A stretch of DNA of 64,000 nucleotides from JALZDI01 sp035557095 (GCA_035557095.1 DATMEB010000166.1:1-64000), one strand, 5' to 3'. Counted from the stretch's first letter, positions 17,946-27,319 are shown. Notes: generated from the sequence alone by a model not told the origin. Program-made: numbers and translations.

Positions 17946-19088
17946 CTATGGCTTGGTGATGCGGGCGAGGCCCTCCAGAAGCTGATCGGTGTCTGTGGCC
18001 AGCGACGTGCGGATCCAGCCTTCGCCCGCGGGCCCGAACGCGGTTCCAGGGGCGACTGCGACATGCCGACGGCGCAGCAGGTCGAGGGCCCAGTTCGCGA
18101 CATCGCCGTCCGTGTGGTCGTGGACGTCGAGCCACAGGTAGAAGCTTCCGCGCGGTCGTAGGTAGCGCGTGCCTTCGCCTTCCAGGAGCTCGACGGCCCT
18201 GTCGCGGCGCTCGCGGTAGGTGGCTCGCATGTGCTCGACCGAGTCCTGGGGCCCCTGCAGGGCTGCCAGGGCGGCGCGCTGAGCCGGTGCGTTGACGCAC
18301 GCGAGGATGGCTTCCTGCATCTTCGCCGTGGCGGGGGCCACGGACTCGGGAGCCACGAGGTAGCCGACCCGCATCCCGGTCATGGCGTAGGTCTTGGAGA
18401 AGCTGAACAGGCTGAGGACGCGGTCTTGCTCGTCCCACCTCGCCGGGCTGACATGAGGGGCCTCGAACGTGAAGGCGTCATAGCACTCGTCGGAGAGCAC
18501 CCACAGGTCGTGCCGGTCGGCGAACCGGACCAGCTGCTCGGCGATCGCTTCGGTGAACACGGTGCCCAACGGGTTGGACGGCGAGTTGACCACGATCGCG
18601 CGGGTCCTGTCGGTGACGAGGTCCTCCAGCCGCTCCACGTCGGGAAGGAAGTCGCGCTCCGGCGTGAGCGGGTAGCGCACCGGCGTGCCCTGCAGGAGCC
18701 GGACCGCCATGTCGAAGTTCGGCCAGCCCGGGTCGGGCACCAGGACCTCGTCGCCCGTGGTGAGGATGGCGGTCAGCGCGAGGCTGATGGCCTGCATGCC
18801 GCCGGCGGTGACGACGACCTGCTCCGGCAACGCCGGGAAGCCGTTGCGAGACGTCACCTTGTCCGCGATGGCTTCGCGCAGCGCCGGGATCCCCGGGTTG
18901 GGAACGTACTTGGTCTCGCCTCGCGCAAGGGCGTCCGCAGCGGCGTCCCGGACGTGCTCCGGGGTGCTGAAGCTGGGCTCACCGACGTGCAGGCCGATGA
19001 CCGGGTCGGCCGACGCCCAGGCGAGGTCCATGATCCGCCTGATGCCGGACCGGGGCATGCTGCTTGCGTGACTTGCCAGGAGGGGCAT
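17946..19088 (-). CDS. Fold-type I PLP-dependent aminotransferase
   Basis: The 380-residue enzyme belongs to the class I/II aminotransferases (aspartate aminotransferase-like). The PLP lysine lies in SFSKTYAMTGMRVGYL (about residue 233). The conserved VVNSPSNPLGTVF and the C-terminal substrate-carboxylate arginine in EGWIRTSLAT are present. It would transfer an amino group between an amino acid or amine and a 2-oxo acid. It is the last gene of the transporter operon; its ATG directly abuts the amidohydrolase stop (TGAATG), so the product probably acts on the imported compound. Confidence 0.9.
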   Translation of the reverse strand: MPLLASHASSMPRSGIRRIMDLAWASADPVIGLHVGEPSFSTPEHVRDAAADALARGETKYVPNPGIPALREAIADKVTSRNGFPALPEQVVVTAGGMQAISLALTAILTTGDEVLVPDPGWPNFDMAVRLLQGTPVRYPLTPERDFLPDVERLEDLVTDRTRAIVVNSPSNPLGTVFTEAIAEQLVRFADRHDLWVLSDECYDAFTFEAPHVSPARWDEQDRVLSLFSFSKTYAMTGMRVGYLVAPESVAPATAKMQEAILACVNAPAQRAALAALQGPQDSVEHMRATYRERRDRAVELLEGEGTRYLRPRGSFYLWLDVHDHTDGDVANWALDLLRRRHVAVAPGTAFGPAGEGWIRTSLATDTDQLLEGLARITKP

Positions 19089-19985
19089 TCAAGACTCCGA
19101 ACGGTGGGATCCAAGGTGCGGGAAGAGTCGCTGTGCGTTGAGACCGTGGACCTTCGCGAGGTCGGACTCGGTGAGCTTCGGCAGCAGCTCACGGGCGATG
19201 TTCTGCAGTGCCGCGAGACCGGGCACGTCGCGGGTCCAGGGGTAGTCCGACGCCCACAGCATGCGGTCGGGTCCGTATGCGTCGGCGAGGCGGGTGACCG
19301 TGTCGCGGAGGTCGGTGTACGGCGGCTGCCCGCGCGACATGGCGTACTGGCCGGAGAACATCAGGTGCACCTGGCGATGGGCGGCGAGCCTGGTCACCCG
19401 GTCCAGGTCGTCCTCGTCGAACGCGGTCTCGAACCAGGGTCTGCGGTGTGCATCGACGCGCATGTCATGGGGGCAGAAGCCCAGGTGGTTCAGCACGATC
19501 GGCAGGTCGGGCAGCGTCTCGGCGACGCCTTGGAGCAGGGGCATCTGGTCGCGGGTCAGGTAGCTCCAGAGCAGTAGCCCGTGCTGTTGCATGTACTCCA
19601 GGACCGGGAACATCGGGGAGCTCGTGACCGGGTTCGTGGGTTCGCCGAGCCACTGGGTCCGGACACCGTGGAAGCCGAAGTCCGCGCGCCGGCGGACCAG
19701 GTCGGCGACGGGGTCGACGCCGGGTTTACGCCCTTGCATCGCGCCGTCGGCGACGGCGATGCCGGCGAAGCGACCCGGCGACTCGCGCACGCAGGCGGCG
19801 ACGTACTCGTCCTCCGGTCCCAGTGGAACGAGCACCGCAGCGTGCACCCCGCTGGCCGTCATCACGCCGAGCAGGTCCTCAACGGGAGCATCCCGCTCCG
19901 CCGGCGCGAGGTCGTCCACGGGTCGTGGTGTCGCCACGGCCGGGCGGAACACGTGCACATGGGCGTCGACGACAATGTCAGCCAT
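19089..19985 (-). CDS. Amidohydrolase-2 family TIM-barrel metal hydrolase/decarboxylase
   Basis: The 298-residue protein has the N-terminal metal-binding HxH motif (DAHVHVF, residues 7-13), a middle histidine in NHLGF and the C-terminal aspartate region LWASDYPWTRD. These are the marks of the amidohydrolase-2 family (PF04909), which includes ACMSD-like decarboxylases, lactonases and hydratases of ring-cleavage products. It is 36 bases downstream of the permease gene, with AGGGGAACGGGGAAG before the ATG. The actual reaction is unknown. Confidence 0.87.
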   Translation of the reverse strand: MADIVVDAHVHVFRPAVATPRPVDDLAPAERDAPVEDLLGVMTASGVHAAVLVPLGPEDEYVAACVRESPGRFAGIAVADGAMQGRKPGVDPVADLVRRRADFGFHGVRTQWLGEPTNPVTSSPMFPVLEYMQQHGLLLWSYLTRDQMPLLQGVAETLPDLPIVLNHLGFCPHDMRVDAHRRPWFETAFDEDDLDRVTRLAAHRQVHLMFSGQYAMSRGQPPYTDLRDTVTRLADAYGPDRMLWASDYPWTRDVPGLAALQNIARELLPKLTESDLAKVHGLNAQRLFPHLGSHRSES

Positions 19986-20021
19986 CTTCCCCGTTCCCCT
20001 GCGGGGCGCCCTCGTGACATG

Positions 20022-20996
20022 TCATCGGGGGCTCCGCGTCACGAAGATGGCGGCCGCCGCCAGGATCACCAGCCCGCGGATCAGGTCGGTGGTCGACGAG
20101 GGGATCTGCAGCAGGGTGAACGAGCTCTCCAGGATCGCGAGCAGGGTGACCCCGCCGAGTACGCCGACGAGGCTGCCGCGACCGCCGAGCAGAGAGGTAC
20201 CACCGACCACGACGACCGTGATCGCCGAGAGCTCGAGTCCCTCACCTGCGGTGGGGGAGCCGACGGTTGCGCGCGCCGCCAGGATGATGCCCGCCAGTGC
20301 GGCCAGCAGACCGGAGGCGAGGTAGGCGTAGGTGACGGTCTTGGTCACCGGTATCCCGGCGGACCTGGCCGACTCGGCGTTGCCACCGGCGGCGTAGAGG
20401 TGGCGGCCCCAGGCCGTTCGGTGCAGAAGCAGGGCCACGACGAGGACGGTGACCACGAGCACGGGCAGGGCCTGGGGGATCGGGCCCCAGCTGTTCAGCG
20501 CGATCCCGGACAGCACCGTCGTGACCAGCCCTCCCGGTGTCGTGCTGATGAGGAATGCCACCCCCTGCAACAGGTAGAACGTCGACAGCGTTACCACGAA
20601 CGGGGCCACCCCCGCCTTGGTCACCAGCAGCCCGTGCCCGACGCCCACGGCCGCACCGAGGGCCAGCAGTCCCAGGATCACCGGCAGGGTCCGGATCGGG
20701 TAGCCGTTGATCAGCAGGGCGGTGAGCAGCGCCGACAGCGTGGCCATGGACCCGACCGACAGGTCGATGCCTCCGCTGAGTGCCACCAGATGCTGTCCGA
20801 GACTGACCAGGCCGAGGACGACCGTGCCGACGAGGACGTTGGCGATGTTCGCTGACGCCCAGAAGCCGGAGGGGTCGACCACCGTGAGCCCAGCGACCAG
20901 GATGGCCACGACGATCCACACGGCCAGCCCGGTCTGCGCGGCGCGACTGAGGTCAGGACCTCGGGTCCGACGCGCCGACGTCGGCAGTGCGCTCAC
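20022..20996 (-). CDS. CUT2 (ribose-type) ABC transporter permease, second copy
   Basis: The 324-residue protein has eight to ten transmembrane helices and the RbsC-family motif LVALSGGIDLSVGSMATLSA near residue 68, with GGTSLLGGRGSLVGVLGG near residue 240. It differs clearly from the other permease of the operon (23691-24695), so the channel may be a heterodimer. It starts with GTG at 20996, overlapping the ATPase stop by 4 bases. Confidence 0.92.
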   Translation of the reverse strand: MSALPTSARRTRGPDLSRAAQTGLAVWIVVAILVAGLTVVDPSGFWASANIANVLVGTVVLGLVSLGQHLVALSGGIDLSVGSMATLSALLTALLINGYPIRTLPVILGLLALGAAVGVGHGLLVTKAGVAPFVVTLSTFYLLQGVAFLISTTPGGLVTTVLSGIALNSWGPIPQALPVLVVTVLVVALLLHRTAWGRHLYAAGGNAESARSAGIPVTKTVTYAYLASGLLAALAGIILAARATVGSPTAGEGLELSAITVVVVGGTSLLGGRGSLVGVLGGVTLLAILESSFTLLQIPSSTTDLIRGLVILAAAAIFVTRSPR

Positions 20997-22513
20997 GCCG
21001 GCACCTCCGTCGTACCCAGAGCGAGATGCATGACGTGCTCCTCGTCGATGTCGCGACCGGTGAGCTCACCGACCACTCGACCTGCGCGGCAGACGAGTAC
21101 CCGGTGCGCCATCCCGATGACCTCGGTCAGCTCGCTGGAGGCGACCAGGACCGCGATGCCCTGCCCGGCGAGCTCGGCGATGATGCGGTAGATCTCGGCC
21201 TTCGCACCGACGTCGATCCCTCGGGTCGGCTCGTCGAGCATCAGCACCTTGGGCTGTGTGCGCAGCCACTTCGCCAGCACGACCTTCTGCTGGTTGCCGC
21301 CGGAGAGGTCCACGGTGCGCTGGTCGCCGCTGGAGGCACGGATGCCGATCCTGCCCTGGTCCTCCTCGAACATCGCCCGCTCACGCTGGGGCGACAACCA
21401 GCCGTAGCGGCCGGCGGCGGCGATGTCGGCGAGTGTGGTGTTGGCCCGGACGGGCAGGGGGAGCACCAGCCCTTCGGTCTTGCGTTCCTCGGGCACCAGC
21501 GCGATGCCGGCCCGCAACGCCGACCGGATGCCCGGCCGTACCTGTGCGCCGTCGACCGTCACGCTGCCCCGCTCGCGCGGGTGCACACCAGCGAGGGTGC
21601 GCAGCAGCCGAGAGCGCCCGGAGCCCAGCAGACCCGCGAGGCCCACCACCTCGCCGGGACGTATGTCGAGGTCCAGTCCCGGCAGGTGGGTGTCGTCGCC
21701 GGCCGGGGTCAGGTCGCGCGCACTGAGCAGAGTGCCGCTGCCGGGGTCGCGCAGTGCCGGGAAGACGGTGTCCACGTCGCGGCCGACCATCTCCCGCACC
21801 ATGCGTGCGACGTCGTACTCACCGGCCGGCCCGGTCGACACGGTGCGACCGTCGCGCATCACGGTGAGGTCGTCGGCGATGCGGCCGACCTCGTCGAGGC
21901 GGTGGCTGATGTAGACGATCGACACCCCGTCGCCGGCCAGCTGTCGCAGCAGGTCCAGCAACCGCTCGAGCTGGTCTCCGTCGAGCACCGCGGACGGCTC
22001 GTCCAGGATGAGCAGCCGGGACCGGCGGACCAGGGCGCGGGCGATCTCGATGAGCTGCTGCGTGGCCAGGGACAACGTCTCCGCGCGCGCGGAGAGGTCG
22101 AGAGCGCCCAGCCCGACCCGCTCGAGCGCCTCCCGCGCGGTGCTCTGCTGGCGCTTCGTGTCCAGCATCCTGCGATGCACCGGTTCCTGACCGAGCATCA
22201 CGTTGTCGGCCACGCTCATCGCCGGCAGCAGCGTCAGCTCCTGGTGGACCGTCACCACCCCGGCAGCCAGCGCCTGCCGGGGGTCGTCGAAGCGAGTCGT
22301 GGTCCCGTCGAGCGCCAGCTCCCCGGAGTCGGGTTGCATCTGCCCGGTGAGGACACGCACCAGGGTCGACTTCCCCGCGCCGTTCTCGCCGATCACGGCG
22401 TGCACCCGACCGGGCCGGCAGGTCAGGCCGACCCCGTCCAGCGCGCGGACACCGGGGAAGTCCTTGGTAAGCCCGCGCGCCGCGAGCACCGGCGTGTCGT
22501 CGCCCGTTGCCAC
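20993..22513 (-). CDS. CUT2 ABC transporter tandem ATP-binding protein (RbsA-like)
   Basis: The 506-residue protein contains two ATPase domains. The first has Walker A GENGAGKST (near residue 42), signature LSLATQQLIEIARAL and Walker B LLILDEPSAVLDG. The second has the degenerate P-loop GLLGSGRSRLL usual in this family, plus LSGGNQQKVVLAKWL and LMLDEPTRGIDVG. The GTG at 22513 lies two bases after the stop of the binding-protein gene; the frame further upstream is antisense-like. It energises import with the two permeases of the operon. Confidence 0.92.
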   Translation of the reverse strand: MATGDDTPVLAARGLTKDFPGVRALDGVGLTCRPGRVHAVIGENGAGKSTLVRVLTGQMQPDSGELALDGTTTRFDDPRQALAAGVVTVHQELTLLPAMSVADNVMLGQEPVHRRMLDTKRQQSTAREALERVGLGALDLSARAETLSLATQQLIEIARALVRRSRLLILDEPSAVLDGDQLERLLDLLRQLAGDGVSIVYISHRLDEVGRIADDLTVMRDGRTVSTGPAGEYDVARMVREMVGRDVDTVFPALRDPGSGTLLSARDLTPAGDDTHLPGLDLDIRPGEVVGLAGLLGSGRSRLLRTLAGVHPRERGSVTVDGAQVRPGIRSALRAGIALVPEERKTEGLVLPLPVRANTTLADIAAAGRYGWLSPQRERAMFEEDQGRIGIRASSGDQRTVDLSGGNQQKVVLAKWLRTQPKVLMLDEPTRGIDVGAKAEIYRIIAELAGQGIAVLVASSELTEVIGMAHRVLVCRAGRVVGELTGRDIDEEHVMHLALGTTEVPA

Positions 22514-22515
22514 CC

Positions 22516-23694
22516 TCAGCAGAGCTCCAGCTCGGTCAGCAGCGGCTGGGGGAGGTTCGAGGGCACCCACAGGTTGTCGGTGCACTCCGGTCGCACGTAG
22601 TCCTTCAGCTGTTCGTCGGTGAACGCCGCCGCCTCGACGTTCACGAAGTCGGGAACGGGCTTGCCCTCGAGTACGTCGAGAGTCACGTCGAGACACTCGG
22701 TGCTCATCTCCGGCGGGAACGCGGAGAGGGCGAAGGGGACGTCCGAACCCTCGACGGCCTTCAGGAAGGCGTTCGACGAGTCGCCCGTCACCGGCGGCAC
22801 CGGCTTGCCCGCCTCGCGGTATGCCTGCACGACCCCGAGGTCGCTGATCGCGGAGTCGGACCAGATGCCGTCCAGGTCCGGGTACTTGGCCAGCAGGCTC
22901 GCCGCGACGGTCTTGGCCTTGGTCGGCGACCAGTCGGTGTACTGCTTGGCCACCACGTCGATGCCCGGCTCCTTGGCGAACACCTTCTCCGCGGCCGCCT
23001 TCTGGTACTCCGCGGTCGGGACGCCGGGGATGCCGGACAGCATGGCGACCTTGCCTTGGCCGTCGAGCCGCTGGATCAGCCACTCTGCCCACAGCGTCGC
23101 CTGCATCTCGTAGGAGCGCGTCACGGTGGTGACGGCGCCGTGGTTGCCCTCCAGGCGTCCGGCACACAGGACGACGGGTGTTCCCTGCTGCGCGGCGGCG
23201 CGCACCTGTCCGGTGATGCCGGGGCCCATGGGGACCACCACCATCGCGTCCGGCTGCTGGGCCGCCAGCTGCTGGATGTTGTCGACCTGCTTGGTGGCGT
23301 CACCGTTCGCCGACGCGTACAGCACCTCGACGTTGCGCTGCTCAGCGGCGTACTGGAAGGCCTCCTCGTTGGTCAGTGCCCACGAGTTGGTCGGGCCCTG
23401 GGCCGCCAGCGCGATCTGGTAGCCGTCGTCGCCGGGGTCGGCGGCGTACTCGCTGGTGTCCACCTCGCAGATCTCCAGTGGTGGCGCCTCGACATCCGAC
23501 AGACCCAGGGCCTGTGCGGACTCACTCCAGGTCTGCTCGTACTGCGCGCTCGCGTCCGCGGAGCGCGCACACTTCCCGGAGGCGTCGGCCGATGTGCCGG
23601 ATCCTTCGCGTTGGGTGCTGCATCCTGCCAGCGCCAGGACGACAACCGCCATGACGGTGAACAGGGACCGTGCGCGACCTCGAGTCACCGTCAT
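22516..23694 (-). CDS. Ribose-type substrate-binding lipoprotein
   Basis: The 392-residue protein has a lipoprotein signal (lipobox ALAGCS near residue 23) and a Peripla_BP_4-type fold: YQIALAAQGPTNSWALTNEE, then DAMVVVPMGPGITGQVRAAA, and a C-terminal lobe. RbsB relatives bind sugars, but also polyols, autoinducer-2 and other small polar compounds, so the ligand is open. Its ATG (23694) overlaps the stop of the upstream permease as ATGA. The chain is about 80 residues longer than classical RbsB, with an insert after the signal peptide. Confidence 0.9.
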   Translation of the reverse strand: MTVTRGRARSLFTVMAVVVLALAGCSTQREGSGTSADASGKCARSADASAQYEQTWSESAQALGLSDVEAPPLEICEVDTSEYAADPGDDGYQIALAAQGPTNSWALTNEEAFQYAAEQRNVEVLYASANGDATKQVDNIQQLAAQQPDAMVVVPMGPGITGQVRAAAQQGTPVVLCAGRLEGNHGAVTTVTRSYEMQATLWAEWLIQRLDGQGKVAMLSGIPGVPTAEYQKAAAEKVFAKEPGIDVVAKQYTDWSPTKAKTVAASLLAKYPDLDGIWSDSAISDLGVVQAYREAGKPVPPVTGDSSNAFLKAVEGSDVPFALSAFPPEMSTECLDVTLDVLEGKPVPDFVNVEAAAFTDEQLKDYVRPECTDNLWVPSNLPQPLLTELELC

Positions 23695-24695
23695 CGCGTC
23701 CGGCCTCCTTTCCCTGATAGTGATCTGAGCGAGAACGTGTGCTGCTGTGCCAGTGCGGCGAGGAGGATGGCGGCGCCCACGACGGCGAACCGACCGCCGG
23801 GGCCCGTGCCGAGCTGCACCATCCACACCACGAGCAGGGAGAGCAGCACGACACCGGCGAGCGTCTGGCCCATGTGCCCGCGACCGCCGGTAAGCGCGAC
23901 CCCACCGACCACCGCGGCGGCGATCGAGTCGAGGTTCAGCGTCCGTGCGAGCTCGGCGTCGACGTAGCCGATGTACCCGGCGTAGACCAGCCCGGCAACT
24001 ACGGCGAGCACGGCGCAGGCCACATAGGCGGAGCCGACGACGAGACCGGTGCGAACGCCGGACATCGCGGTTGCTCGCGGGTTGGCGCCGCTGGCGTACA
24101 GCCGACGGCCGAACGTGGTGCGGGCGAGCACGATCGCACCGGCGACGACGAGCACCGCGAACAGCCACACCGGCACCGGCAGACCGAGGAGCCGTCCGGT
24201 GCCGAGCGGGCCCAGTGCGCCGGGGATGCTGCCGGACGGGGCGCCTCCGGTCCACCACATGATCACGCCCTGGACGAGCACGAACGTCGCGAACGTGGCC
24301 ACGAACGGGGGCACGCGACGCACCAGCACCAGTGCTCCGTTGGCCGCACCGACGGCGACGCCGGCCAGCAGCGCGAGCAGCAGAGCCCACGGCAGGCGGT
24401 CGTTCGCGCCCTCGGTCTGCGTGGCGACGATGACCGAGGTGAGGCCGATGACCGCACCCACGGACAGGTCGATGCCGCCGCTGATGAGCACCAGCGTCTG
24501 CCCGATGGCGGCGATGCCGATGAACCCCACCTGGAACAGAACCAACGCGAGGGTGGTGCCGCTGTAGAAGCCCGGCGTGGTGATCAGCGCGGCCAGCAGG
24601 ACCACGCCGATGCCGAAGGCCGGTGCCAGGTTGAGCCCGGCGCGCAGGGGTCGCCGCTGAGGCTCGGTTCTCGTGCTCTCGTCGGTGGTGCTCAT
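23691..24695 (-). CDS. CUT2 (ribose-type) ABC transporter permease, first copy
   Basis: The 334-residue protein has the RbsC motif LVLISGGIDLSVGAVIGLTS near residue 67, a second conserved block VGGVALTGGRGHMGQTLAGV near residue 270, and about nine transmembrane helices. The ATG at 24695 overlaps the stop of the M20 peptidase gene by 4 bases, which decides the start. It probably pairs with the permease at 20022-20996. Confidence 0.92.
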   Translation of the reverse strand: MSTTDESTRTEPQRRPLRAGLNLAPAFGIGVVLLAALITTPGFYSGTTLALVLFQVGFIGIAAIGQTLVLISGGIDLSVGAVIGLTSVIVATQTEGANDRLPWALLLALLAGVAVGAANGALVLVRRVPPFVATFATFVLVQGVIMWWTGGAPSGSIPGALGPLGTGRLLGLPVPVWLFAVLVVAGAIVLARTTFGRRLYASGANPRATAMSGVRTGLVVGSAYVACAVLAVVAGLVYAGYIGYVDAELARTLNLDSIAAAVVGGVALTGGRGHMGQTLAGVVLLSLLVVWMVQLGTGPGGRFAVVGAAILLAALAQQHTFSLRSLSGKGGRTR

Positions 24696-25942
24696 CGCCG
24701 TCGACCTTCCGGGGGCGGGGTGCGGCAGAAGCTGGCGGCCAGCGCGGCATACAGGTCGACCGACTGCTCGACCGCGGTCACCGACACCCACTCGTCGGCT
24801 GCGTGAGCGCGCCGGAGCAGACCGGGTCCGAGCGCCGGCAGGGTGGCGATCCCCGCCAGGGCGTCGAACCAGGTTGCGTCGGTGGTTCCCGGGAAGACGC
24901 TGTCCGGAGTCTCGTGGCCGAACACCTGCCGGCATGCCTCGCGGGCGGCCGCGGCCAGCGGATGGCCCGGTGCTACGACGGTGGGCGGCAGCCAGTCGTT
25001 CGGCGGGTCGTCGAAGTCGAGGGTCAGGTCGGCTCCGTGATCCTTCGACGTCTGGGTCAGGACCTCCTCGACCGAGGCGCGCAGCGCATCCTGCGACATC
25101 CCCGGGAGCAGCCGCACCTCGGTGTCTGCGCTCATGCGTCCGGGCAGGACGCCGTATCCCACCCCGCCGCGGAAACGCAGTCCTGCGTTCACGGTGGCGT
25201 GCCAGCCCGACAGGGCATGCACGTTGTCCGGGACGTCGACGTGCAGCGAGTCCGTGACCGCGACGATCGCCCGGGCCAGGTCGGCTCCGGCGTTGCGGCG
25301 GGCGAGCTCGTCGGTCAGGCTCGAGTGCCCCTGGTCGGCCGACGCGGTGAGGTGCATTCTCGCGATGCCCCGGCTCACCAGGTGCAGACGATCGAAGTCG
25401 TCCTCGACGCCGCCGGGTTCGCCGATCACCACGCCGTCCGCGGACAGCACGTCGCTGCTGGCGACATGGTGGGCGCCGTACTTGGCGCCGTCCTCCTCGT
25501 CGGCGGTGAACAGCAACGACAGCGTGCCCGCCGACAGGTCGGAGCGCGCAAGCCGGGCCGCGGCGGCGATCATCGCCGCGATCGCCGCCTTCATGTCGCC
25601 CGACCCCAGACCGAAGAGGTGGTCGCCATCCAGCTCGGCGCCGAACGGATCCACACTCCATACGCCGTCGCCCACCGGCTTGGTGTCCAGGTGCCCGGAC
25701 AGCACCAGATGCGACCCGCCTTCGCCGAAATGCATCGTGCTGAGCAGGTTGGGACGCGACGGGTCCTTCGCGATCACCTGCGGCCGGGGGAGTCCCTGCT
25801 CGACGAGTACGTCGGTGACAAGGCGAGCCACGGCCGACTCGTCGCCCCCGGGGTTCGGACTGGGCGTACGGATGAGCTCCTGGGCCAGCGCCAGCACGTC
25901 GACATCTGACCTGGGACCCGGCTGCGCGGTGGGTGCCGTCAC
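24692..25942 (-). CDS. M20-family metallopeptidase / N-deacylase
   Basis: The 416-residue protein has the metal ligands of the M20/ArgE/DapE family. They are SGHLDTKPV (His and Asp), GLGSGDMKAAIAAM (bridging Asp), FTADEEDGAKYG (catalytic Glu pair), VIGEPGG and a C-terminal histidine in LRRAHAADEW. A dimerisation domain lies in the middle. Family members remove acyl groups (acetyl, succinyl, carbamoyl) from amino acids or split dipeptides. The GTG at 25942 overlaps the preceding stop as GTGA. Its place in a transporter operon suggests it deacylates or cleaves the imported substrate. Confidence 0.9.
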   Translation of the reverse strand: MTAPTAQPGPRSDVDVLALAQELIRTPSPNPGGDESAVARLVTDVLVEQGLPRPQVIAKDPSRPNLLSTMHFGEGGSHLVLSGHLDTKPVGDGVWSVDPFGAELDGDHLFGLGSGDMKAAIAAMIAAAARLARSDLSAGTLSLLFTADEEDGAKYGAHHVASSDVLSADGVVIGEPGGVEDDFDRLHLVSRGIARMHLTASADQGHSSLTDELARRNAGADLARAIVAVTDSLHVDVPDNVHALSGWHATVNAGLRFRGGVGYGVLPGRMSADTEVRLLPGMSQDALRASVEEVLTQTSKDHGADLTLDFDDPPNDWLPPTVVAPGHPLAAAAREACRQVFGHETPDSVFPGTTDATWFDALAGIATLPALGPGLLRRAHAADEWVSVTAVEQSVDLYAALAASFCRTPPPEGRRR

Positions 25943-26406
25943 TTGTACCGCGCCGCCCAGTCCTGGCCCTGCCAGGTCTGCAGCCGTACAGGGTCCAGGC
26001 GGTACAGCCACCTGGGCTTGTCCAGCGTCGGCTCGAGGTACTTGGGTCCGTTCTCACCGAGGTAGCGCCGGCTCATCCGCTCGGCGACCGCGACCCACTG
26101 CCCGCCCACGTTGGGTTCCTCCACGAGGTGAGCGCGACACTGCGCGACCACCTTGCGCTGGGCGCCGGCCTCGTCCACGGTGATCGCGCAGCGCGGCTCA
26201 CCCTGGAGGTAGCGCCCCCATGCCGATCGAGCGCGCGGCACCACCCAGAACGCGGAACCGTCCCACTCCTGCCAGCACGGCACCACGTAGGGCCATCCGT
26301 CGTCGTCGATGCACGCCAGTCGGGCGATCATCGGCTCCGCGAGAAAGCCGGCGACCTCGTCGTCTGCCAGGCGTCCCACGGTGCCTCTCCAGCTCTCATC
26401 AGTCAT
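25939..26406 (-). CDS. Pyridoxamine 5'-phosphate oxidase-fold flavin-binding protein
   Basis: The 155-residue split-barrel protein shows IARLACIDDDGWPYVVPCWQ and AFWVVPRARSAWGRYLQGEP, typical of small PPOX-family proteins that bind FMN, F420 or haem. It is not a true PdxH. Its ATG at 26406 overlaps the stop of the IclR gene as ATGA, so it belongs to the transporter operon. The reaction is not predictable; a reductase step on the imported compound is one possibility. Confidence 0.85.
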   Translation of the reverse strand: MTDESWRGTVGRLADDEVAGFLAEPMIARLACIDDDGWPYVVPCWQEWDGSAFWVVPRARSAWGRYLQGEPRCAITVDEAGAQRKVVAQCRAHLVEEPNVGGQWVAVAERMSRRYLGENGPKYLEPTLDKPRWLYRLDPVRLQTWQGQDWAARYK

Positions 26407-27257
26407 GAGTTCTCCTCGGTGTCGGTGCTCACTGCTGCCAGGTGGCGGCCGGGCCCGGCGTTGTATCCCAGGTGCGTCGCGATCTCCGCGGCCGCGGCCT
26501 GGACGCGTGGCGCCCACCGGTGGGGGTCCTCCGCGCTGAAGCGGTACGCAGGTGCCGACAGCGACACCGCGGCGACGACGTCGCCGGTGTGGTCGCGCAC
26601 CGGCGCGGCGATGCAACGGACCCCGTCCTCGTTCTCCACCTCATCCACGCTGTAGTCGCGAGCCCGCACATCTGTCAGGGCCTCGCGCAGCCGCTGGGCA
26701 TCCACGATCGTGTTCGAGGTCCTCGGCTCCAGCGGCCTCTCCAGGTAGGTGTCGATGAGCCCAGGATCCGCGAACGCGAGGAGCGCCTTCCCCATGGCCG
26801 TGCTGTGCAAGGGGTTCAGGCTGCCCACGGTCGCTGCCGGGCGCACAGCCATCGGGCTTTCGACCGTCGCCACATACAGCAGGTGCGAGCCGTCGCGCAC
26901 ACCGAGGAAGCAGGTCTCCCGGCTCTCCTCGACCAGGGCATGCATCGGTTCCTGGGCCTGTTGCGGCAGGTCCAGGGCATTGAGATAGGCCTGGCCCCAC
27001 ACCAGCAACCGGGGCCCCAACGAATAGCCGCCGGATGCCTCCGACCGGAGGGCGCCGGCCTCGAGCAGCGCGTCGAGCAGCCGGATCACGGTGGGGCGGG
27101 GGAGACCGCTCGTGTCCACCAGGTCGCTCAGCCGAACCGGTCCTTGGCTGTGGGCGACCACGTCCACCAGGACCAGCCCCTTGGCGAGCGCCTTGGCACC
27201 GCCGGTGGCGGCCGCTTTGGACGTCGAGTCCGGACCTGGTGTGGACATGGCGTCCAT
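26403..27257 (-). CDS. IclR-family transcriptional regulator
   Basis: The 284-residue regulator has an N-terminal winged helix-turn-helix (residues ~25-85, with VRLSDLVDTSGLPRPTVIRL) and the C-terminal IclR effector-binding domain (LNPLHSTAMGKALLAF, then YSVDEVENEDGVRCIAAPV). IclR proteins usually control adjacent catabolic operons in response to a pathway metabolite. It is the first gene of the nine-gene operon, so it is probably autoregulated. ATG at 27257 or 27248 could be used; TAGGAA at 27257-27262 is a possible -10, which would favour 27248 on a leaderless message. Confidence 0.92.
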   Translation of the reverse strand: MDAMSTPGPDSTSKAAATGGAKALAKGLVLVDVVAHSQGPVRLSDLVDTSGLPRPTVIRLLDALLEAGALRSEASGGYSLGPRLLVWGQAYLNALDLPQQAQEPMHALVEESRETCFLGVRDGSHLLYVATVESPMAVRPAATVGSLNPLHSTAMGKALLAFADPGLIDTYLERPLEPRTSNTIVDAQRLREALTDVRARDYSVDEVENEDGVRCIAAPVRDHTGDVVAAVSLSAPAYRFSAEDPHRWAPRVQAAAAEIATHLGYNAGPGRHLAAVSTDTEENS

Positions 27258-27319
27258 TCCTAGCAGCCGGAGGCGCGGGTGGGAACGTGGGGGTCGAGTT
27301 GTCGTGGCACCATGCGTTC

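Noticed and set aside
20015..20024. TGACATGTCA palindrome between the permease and amidohydrolase genes
   Set aside because: It overlaps the permease stop codon inside an operon and is only ten bases long; probably chance.
22516..24750. A 744-residue reading joining the binding protein to upstream sequence
   Set aside because: The N-terminal part is an out-of-frame shadow of the permease gene; a lipoprotein signal marks the true start at 23694.
23691..26057. A 788-residue reading of the first CUT2 permease
   Set aside because: The part before 24695 is an out-of-frame shadow of the M20 peptidase gene. The ATGA overlap at 24692-24695 sets the permease start.
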